A DNA stretch of 44,535 bases from a virus. The DNA is taken from positions 125-44,659 of the IMG/VR virus record IMGVR_UViG_3300001282_000797; one strand, 5' to 3'. Below the pieces are notes generated by a model. That model made no database searches. It was not told where the DNA came from and saw only the letters and a list, made by a program, of their open reading frames with translations. Below are positions 39,901-44,535 of this stretch, in pieces. Position 1 is the stretch's first letter, and each line of letters starts with the position of its first letter. Made by a program: the position numbers and the translations under genes.

Positions 39901-40230
39901 TATCGCTCCATTATCAAAATCACAAGTAGTATTTCGTTGGTTTATTATGCTAACACAAGTACCACTTGATATGTAAATATTTACCGGAACTGTTGTTATT
40001 CCAGGACTGTTACATGAATCGAGAATATTAAACGAGTATGTTCCCGCCGATAAACTATTAACAGTATATCCTGTTATACCCGCACCTAGCGGTATTGTCC
40101 CATAAGCAGGTGATAACCATTCTATTGTATAATCAGGTGCTGTCCCCTGAATATCAATTGAGAAAGACCCTAATGAGAGATTAGAACAATCTCCAGTTAT
40201 ACTCGATATATATGATAAACTACAAGCCAT
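36931..40230 (-). CDS. Large tail adhesin: about seven SprB repeats, PT linker, Cys module, C-terminal FISUMP domain
   Basis: This is a 1099-residue protein. Residues 1 to about 575 hold around seven SprB-type repeats of about 80 residues; the clearest is GNPPYTYLWSNG ... LTNGPYSVTITDNTGCV, and others show GGTPTFELQWS ... LSAGTYTLTVTDSDNC. Residues about 575-715 are a unique strand-rich domain. Residues about 717-787 are a Thr-Pro linker; 790-880 a Cys module (YYVYRNC ... CTDC); about 885-1099 a FISUMP domain (VTIGSQIWTKCNLDV, YGKLYNIYAI, GYHIPTDTEWTTL, ALPGG, VSVRLIKD). SprB repeats are known from the flavobacterial gliding adhesin. It is a probable long receptor-binding fibre. The ATG overlaps the baseplate gene's stop by 1 base. 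Confidence 0.88.
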   Translation of the reverse strand: MACSLSYISSITGDCSNLSLGSFSIDIQGTAPDYTIEWLSPAYGTIPLGAGITGYTVNSLSAGTYSFNILDSCNSPGITTVPVNIYISSGTCVSIINQRNTTCDFDNGAITAQTQNQYGVASYYLYESTSGYLSSGSTLNSNFSFNSLSAGTYYVVANDGGGCTGKSETCIIKSSTTLDYGFYVVNDAGCNVNSGKIFVTGLTGNPPYTYLWSNGVTLSSITGLTNGPYSVTITDNTGCVISKSTEVVKVPQIGLGGFASVSPGCFANDGELTVFVTGGTAPYYYSASTGGFYTSFDTQYTFTNIPGGVVSVYVQDAGLCSFVASTTVQTPTGFNVESVNVTNSKCSNSDGTISIVLNGTNGNIVYTLTDSNNDSIENETSSLSWSFNNLKSDTYTLTISNGVCVYTNTYEVINESLYTINVLTTGTTCNLNNGTAEIGIVGGVSPYYVNVGFQSVIIDPPYSSITLNNIISGSYTVEVIDSSPTPCRQTQNFVIDSSENVGFILVKTDAMNGSDGTINVSITGGTPTFELQWSPNVNGQTGYTITNLSAGTYTLTVTDSDNCVKQNSITIYGYDKLSSYESYTICDSNFEDIGELGKNGIYEMYYDGYYSHVSGFTNCVLDIAFFRISVSIGDELKFNDFYISYSLNDYPFDNQFYEELKVLVDSFDQVGQTIIDPINNQIQIITKCDEESLVPNNVVVSLRINYNISCQYCGPVPSQTPTPTPTQTPTNTQTPTMTVTPTVTSTPGASPSQTPTQTPTMTQTPTMTQTPTMTQTPTMTQTPTVTPSSPQKYYVYRNCSNINQYVVQVLPGFTTVVGEILRKTDDDTCWEFMYISNGYPVLSPLFDVINNSGNYFTPVLNQTFTTCTDCINYNPCPNCVPNSLVTIGSQIWTKCNLDVTTYSDGTVIPQANTAAEWQAFQFVPKGGWCYYGFNSANGPIYGKLYNIYAILGIWNSASYTTPSLRKKLAPNGYHIPTDTEWTTLTATLGGGTWIDVYGSGNYDGYIQPLIGDKLKDASSCYWSPGFDSPNNSSFFTALPGGTVGTNGVSNLLQTIGTFGTTSKSPNEHYYQYELSNLSSNIERNWVSEGVGVSVRLIKD
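37880..37966. repeat. 18-base tandem repeat (reverse orientation) coding TPTMTQ
   Basis: About five copies of GGTGTTTGAGTCATTGTA, the reverse complement of the unit at 33181-33245. It lies in frame in the Thr-Pro linker of the 1099-residue adhesin. The two arrays form inverted repeats about 4.7 kb apart. Confidence 0.85.
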
Positions 40231-43200
40231 TAATTACATAAAATTTCAAAATTTATTCCAACATTTAATTCAAAATTAATGCCGGTTGAGTTCTCGGAAC
40301 ATACAGAATGATAAACCACTATTTGGTTAAATGGTTCTCCCTTTTCTACGAAAATATTATCTTCACTAAAATAATACGCATAACCATAATTTAGTAAACT
40401 TTCTAAACTATTCATTAAAGCCTCCGCCCATTCATTATCACTAGGTACACTTATACTTTTGGTAAGCCCTGACCCCACAAAAAATGGGTCTTTTACAATA
40501 TTTTCACCATTAAGTCTCATATCAACATACCAAACACTTTTTAAATTTTCATACAAACAATCATTTAATTCGTAAGTTGTTCCTAAATTAGCATTTGTTG
40601 CGCTTAAATAAGTATTTAATGCATTACTTAAAACAACACCAAAAGTGTCATCCGGATACGCATTACAAGACACCGATTGAATCGGACAATCATATGTAAA
40701 AATATTTGATGTTAGAGAACAAGGTCGACAAAGAACGGGAACAAATTTACAACCTTCTTGTCTTCTCCATACAAACTTTTGTCTATGAAAAATTGAGTTC
40801 TCATATCTAACACCCGTATTCCATATGGTTGTTGCCGGTATCATTTGTTCCACTAATCTAATCCAATAATCACCAAGACCATTAACATACTGAATCATTG
40901 TCTGATAATTAAAATTATCGTTCTCTAATCCGGCAAGTTTTTCTGATTCTAAATATTTCCAATAAATAGATTCTAAAGTTGGGTAACCCATTGTTTTACC
41001 ATCACTAATATATTGTCTATTTCTAACATTAATTGTGTTTAACCAAAAAGTTTGAGCAAACTCAAAAAATGTTTTATTCTTTGGTTGTGGATTAATAACC
41101 GTATTATCAATACCACCCCTATCCGGATAATTTGATACAGGATTTGGATTGCAATAAGTCGGAGCGACATAATTTAACCCCTCATTTGGTATTGGGAAAT
41201 TATATTGTCTTGACATCGCCCAAACATCATACGATAATCCTTGACCAGGATTTAAAAATAAATCAGTATTTTTAGCGTTTAAAACTAATTTATCACTTTC
41301 CGTATAATATCTTGCGTTATAATTACCATCTAAATTTTGTCGTAAACCAATTTCATTATCAACCCAACTTTTATTATTATCAATTGTTTGGGTAATGTTA
41401 TACCCTAATGGCATAAACGGAAATTTAACATATCTATCCAAATATTCACCACCATAGGTATATGGTGTTAATGTTGTTTGATAATCAGGATTTGACCCTG
41501 TAAAAACACTATTGGTAAGATTAACTTCTTCCGGAGCTCTATGTTGAGGTGTTGATTCGAACCAACCGCTACCTTTTTCATAATAATAATCTTCAGTATT
41601 TGGAGGTGTTGATGGGTATCCTTCACTATCAATAGGATATTCACTTAATGAAACATTTACATCTTTCATTATTGTTGTTGATGTAAATCCTGTGTATTCC
41701 ACATTCTGAAATCTATATGTGTTACCAGCCTCTATTGTTGGGACATTTTTAACATATGTTCCACCTGATATCGCGGCATAACTATTATTAAAATCACTTA
41801 CACTAATTCTTTGGTCTGCCAAGTATATGTATTCGTTAAAATCAACTAACGCATCCGGAGCACCAATCAACCTTAATAATATCTCAACAGATTTTCTCGT
41901 TCCTTTAGATTTAAACAAATAAGCTGAATTAAGAATTAAATTCCTATAATATTGATAATTTAATTCATCCGGAGTTTGTTGGTCGCTACTCCCCGCAAAT
42001 TCGGGAACATTTTTGTTTTTCTCACCAAAAACTGATGTTAAAAATTCATCATTAGTTATTGGAGATATATTAGTATTCCACCCTAAAGTTTGTGCTAAAT
42101 TTTTTAATAATTGAGATGGGATATCATTACCCACATTATAATTAACCGAATTCATATATGCTAAAGCGTCTATGAATTTTTTTGTTTCGTCAAAACTTCT
42201 ACCATATATTTGTAGAACAGACTCCATCTTTTGACCTATAGTATCAAAGTCTTTAAACGCCCCTGTCGTTAAAAATCTTGATATTAAATTTGTTTTATAC
42301 AAGTCAAATGATTCACTCAAACCATTCAATGTTGTTAAATAGTTGGTAAAGGCTGGTGTGATAATATCAAGATTCCAATTACCATATAATGGCCAAGTAA
42401 CATTTTTATTTAAAACATAATATGTACCATCATCAGCATCTGCCGGTACTTGAAATGTTGCTGTATACTTTGGTACAACATTTCTATTTAATAAAAATCT
42501 TTGAACCTCATCTAAACTTTCATTAAACACCTGATTAACTTCAGAATCATTAGGTCTAATCACTAAATCATCATAAGTGTTAGTTTGACCCGAAAATGGA
42601 TTACCCTTAACATATATTTTTAATACTCCCGAAGACAATGATGTTGTCGGAACTATCGCAACCACATCAAATCCATTATTGTTATAATATAACGAATACT
42701 TTGCGTATTGCATTGTCATATTTCTTAACACCGATACTTGAACTTCCCTTAATTGTAAATTTCTTGTGGCGTTAACCGTAAAATCAACATCAAAAGGGTT
42801 TCTAATTCTAGAAACATTTAGTTCAAAACTAGTTTCATCATCAGAACCAATATATGTGATATTTGATGCCGTTTCACCAGTCACATAATTTTCATCCATT
42901 AAAGTCACCTCTAATGCCGCAGGAAATTTACTAATGATTGTCTCAACTGATGTTGAGATTCTTTTAACCATTGACCCATATTGGGTGAAATTGGTAACTT
43001 GGGTAAGGTCGAAATTTGGATATACTTTGAAATTATTCTCAAATATTAATCTAGATTGAGCAACACTACTAATCCCAAGACCGTCCAAATTAATTGGTTC
43101 TGAAAAATTACCAGTGTTAAATGTCCTGTTGTTCTTTTCAGTAATTGATGTTGTAAATTCAAAATTCCCCTGCGTTAAACCACCTCCTTGGACTAATTGG

Positions 43201-43277
43201 AAACCAACTAAATCATCGGAAAATGTGCCAGCTCCTGTTGCCGATTGTGGGGGACAAGTATATTTTATTAACGCCAT
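40230..43277 (-). CDS. Baseplate / tail protein with tail-protein-I-like region (1015 aa)
   Basis: This is a 1015-residue virion protein. The N-terminal 330 residues are strand-rich. Residues about 335-520 are helical and contain LISRFLTTGAFKDFDTIG, LLKNLAQTLGW and NLILNSAYLFKSKGTRKSVEILLRLIGAPDA. The last matches the KGT...LLxxLG motif of P2 gpI-type baseplate wedge proteins, which tie the wedge to the fibre. The remainder includes aromatic, strand-rich text and a Cys-rich stretch (CKFVPVLCRPCSLTSN, CPIQSVSC) at about 835-870. It lies directly upstream of the adhesin (1-base overlap), as expected for a baseplate protein that holds it. Confidence 0.7.
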   Translation of the reverse strand: MALIKYTCPPQSATGAGTFSDDLVGFQLVQGGGLTQGNFEFTTSITEKNNRTFNTGNFSEPINLDGLGISSVAQSRLIFENNFKVYPNFDLTQVTNFTQYGSMVKRISTSVETIISKFPAALEVTLMDENYVTGETASNITYIGSDDETSFELNVSRIRNPFDVDFTVNATRNLQLREVQVSVLRNMTMQYAKYSLYYNNNGFDVVAIVPTTSLSSGVLKIYVKGNPFSGQTNTYDDLVIRPNDSEVNQVFNESLDEVQRFLLNRNVVPKYTATFQVPADADDGTYYVLNKNVTWPLYGNWNLDIITPAFTNYLTTLNGLSESFDLYKTNLISRFLTTGAFKDFDTIGQKMESVLQIYGRSFDETKKFIDALAYMNSVNYNVGNDIPSQLLKNLAQTLGWNTNISPITNDEFLTSVFGEKNKNVPEFAGSSDQQTPDELNYQYYRNLILNSAYLFKSKGTRKSVEILLRLIGAPDALVDFNEYIYLADQRISVSDFNNSYAAISGGTYVKNVPTIEAGNTYRFQNVEYTGFTSTTIMKDVNVSLSEYPIDSEGYPSTPPNTEDYYYEKGSGWFESTPQHRAPEEVNLTNSVFTGSNPDYQTTLTPYTYGGEYLDRYVKFPFMPLGYNITQTIDNNKSWVDNEIGLRQNLDGNYNARYYTESDKLVLNAKNTDLFLNPGQGLSYDVWAMSRQYNFPIPNEGLNYVAPTYCNPNPVSNYPDRGGIDNTVINPQPKNKTFFEFAQTFWLNTINVRNRQYISDGKTMGYPTLESIYWKYLESEKLAGLENDNFNYQTMIQYVNGLGDYWIRLVEQMIPATTIWNTGVRYENSIFHRQKFVWRRQEGCKFVPVLCRPCSLTSNIFTYDCPIQSVSCNAYPDDTFGVVLSNALNTYLSATNANLGTTYELNDCLYENLKSVWYVDMRLNGENIVKDPFFVGSGLTKSISVPSDNEWAEALMNSLESLLNYGYAYYFSEDNIFVEKGEPFNQIVVYHSVCSENSTGINFELNVGINFEILCN

Positions 43278-44185
43278 TATTCAGTTATATTTGTAAAGTT
43301 TTTACTATAATCAATATTGCTACCTCTATCTTGTCTAACTTCATATAACAAGTTATTAAATTGGTCTCTAATTTCGTATAAGTTATATTGTTTGTATATG
43401 TTATTAGATGTGTCATATAGAGTGTAAATTCCATCATCCATTGATTTAGTTTGATTACCAAACAACGCAATTGCGAGAGTTGAGAAATCGTGTTCAGCGA
43501 TTTCAACATCTAATGTTATTGGATTAAAGAAAGTATTACTAATAATAATATTTTGATTTGGCTGTCCAATATATGGTGTTGCATTTGGTTTATTAGTTGG
43601 TGCTGATGATGGGGACATAGTACAAAATATCAAATTAGTACTATTATCCGTATATCTATATCTTATCGCCTTTTGAGATGTATTAATCAAATTTTGAACA
43701 ACCGGTTCACAAAAGAAAGAAGATGTTATTAATCTGAAAAAATTAGGTATTTTAGTGTTATCAGAATTTAAATATTCTACCCTAAACCCTACCAATCCTT
43801 GATTAACAAATTTGTTTTTATATTCCGCCGGTACAGCATTCAAGTCAATGATAATACCTTTAACATTAGGTAATGCGGATAACACTCCACAATCCAATAT
43901 AGTGGTTCTAATTTGAGCTGGTCTAATAAATAAGGTATAGATACCTATTTTGTTAAATTGGTCAGCAGGGAGTCTTAAATTGTATAATCCACCCAATATT
44001 TCAACATCCGCAACACCACCAGTGGTTTGACTGTTAAAATACGGTCTTAATATGTCCGCCGAGTTTAATTTTGTTAAAACAAAATTATCTGTTTCATCTC
44101 TTGATGGTGTGTAATTTAAAATTATCTCCACATCCGCTGGAGATACATCTGCTGGTCTTATCGTTCCGTATGTTCCTGTTGCCAT
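43277..44185 (-). CDS. Virion structural protein (302 aa), baseplate region
   Basis: This 302-residue protein is strand-rich, with TIRPADVSPADVEIILNYTP near the start, a central LYNLRLPADQFNKIGIYTLFIRP, and a C-terminus with YTLYDTSNNIYKQYNLYEIRDQFNNLLYEVR. It has the look of an immunoglobulin-like virion module (strand, YTLFIRP, strand). It shares one base with the baseplate gene start and lies 1 base from the next upstream gene. No named family recognised; virion role inferred from neighbours. Confidence 0.6.
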   Translation of the reverse strand: MATGTYGTIRPADVSPADVEIILNYTPSRDETDNFVLTKLNSADILRPYFNSQTTGGVADVEILGGLYNLRLPADQFNKIGIYTLFIRPAQIRTTILDCGVLSALPNVKGIIIDLNAVPAEYKNKFVNQGLVGFRVEYLNSDNTKIPNFFRLITSSFFCEPVVQNLINTSQKAIRYRYTDNSTNLIFCTMSPSSAPTNKPNATPYIGQPNQNIIISNTFFNPITLDVEIAEHDFSTLAIALFGNQTKSMDDGIYTLYDTSNNIYKQYNLYEIRDQFNNLLYEVRQDRGSNIDYSKNFTNITE

Positions 44186-44186
44186 A

Positions 44187-44535
44187 TTATATTGTTATTA
44201 TATTAAAAAATCCGTAACCATATTTTTCAAGGTCACCTATATTATCAATTTCACCCATTCTTTCAAGTCTTTCTAAACCCGACTGTTTTCCTCTATCAAT
44301 AAATACATTAGATTGCACTTCTGCTTCATCAATTACATTTAATAATACCTCATTTTTTGTAATAATTGAGCAATCCGTCTCAATTGGTGCAACATCACTA
44401 ACCACAAATATTGTTGTACCATCTTCATAATCGTAATAATCAATATTATTAATACTATATCCAATGTTTAAACCATCTCTTGATATTCCTGAATATATTC
44501 CAACAACACCCGATGTACCTGTGACTTGAAGTCCT
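44187..44535 (-). CDS. Virion protein (partial, N-terminus beyond window)
   Basis: The minus frame is open from the stop at 44187 to the window edge with no in-frame stop, so the start lies outside; a GTG at 44405 is internal. The visible 115 residues include VTGTSGVVGIYSGISRDGLN, NNIDYYDYEDGTTIFVV and a C-terminus VFIDRGKQSGLERLERMGEIDNIGDLEKYGYGFF. I recall this DRGKxSxLERxxRxGE...YGYGFF ending from tail-region proteins of large phages. It is co-directional with and 1 base from the 302-residue gene. Confidence 0.65.
   Translation of the reverse strand, partial: GLQVTGTSGVVGIYSGISRDGLNIGYSINNIDYYDYEDGTTIFVVSDVAPIETDCSIITKNEVLLNVIDEAEVQSNVFIDRGKQSGLERLERMGEIDNIGDLEKYGYGFFNIITI

Noticed and set aside
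1-44535. tRNA, rRNA, integrase, attachment site or transposase
   Set aside because: Gaps between genes are all under about 125 bases and hold only promoters or hairpins; no cloverleaf or recombinase motif was seen.

Overview
The window looks like part of the genome of a large tailed phage (T4-like, probably jumbo-class myovirus) that infects a member of the Bacteroidetes, most likely a flavobacterium-like host. The evidence is as follows. DNA is strongly AT-rich with tightly packed, often overlapping genes. There is a T4 gp46/gp47-type (Rad50/Mre11) recombination pair, a DnaG-type primase, a RuvC-like resolvase and baseplate/tail proteins. Several features are typical of Bacteroidetes: SprB-type repeats and FISUMP domains in tail adhesins, a short primary-type sigma factor, an Hc1-type histone-like protein, and promoters of the form TTTG-N19/20-TAnnTTTG. 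No tRNA, rRNA, CRISPR array, integrase or transposase was seen.

Layout. (1) 1-4500, minus strand: tail-fibre end, with a collagen/beta-roll fibre cut by the window edge, a small SprB-like protein and an 819-residue adhesin ending in a FISUMP domain. (2) 4.6-10.9 kb, minus: glutaredoxin, thioredoxin, a PcfJ-like protein, a leucine-rich-repeat protein, a Dam-type methylase and a homing-endonuclease cassette. (3) 11-20 kb: DnaJ, small membrane and hypothetical proteins, an Hc1-like protein, a set of conserved phage proteins that may belong to head assembly, and an amidase endolysin with neighbouring membrane/coiled-coil proteins. (4) 20-32 kb, minus: sigma factor, a methyltransferase overlapping a possible restriction nuclease, the Rad50-like gp46, a P-loop kinase, an HNH homing cassette, the Mre11-like gp47, a zinc ribbon, a PD-(D/E)XK nuclease and the primase. 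(5) 32.0-36.9 kb, plus: a second SprB-like mini-protein, two PT-linker structural proteins and a RuvC-like nuclease. (6) 36.9-44.5 kb, minus: a 1099-residue SprB/FISUMP adhesin, a baseplate-like protein and two further virion proteins, the last cut by the window edge.

How it fits together. Replication and recombination genes have host-type promoters, in one case so close to the start codon that the mRNA may be leaderless. Other genes share a different AT-rich element. The phage brings its own sigma factor, chaperone, redox proteins and DNA modification. Its receptor-binding proteins are built from surface-adhesin modules of its host group joined by Thr-Pro linkers.

The most notable observations are three. 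First, the Mre11-like protein ends early while the Rad50-like protein carries a N-terminal extension that looks like the missing Mre11 C-terminal part. Second, two homing endonucleases of unrelated families each sit behind an equal-length (52 aa) ribbon-helix-helix-like gene with an upstream element of identical spacing. Third, there is a perfect terminator-like hairpin whose 3' arm contains a start codon. All functional names rest on reading the sequence by eye; no database search was run.
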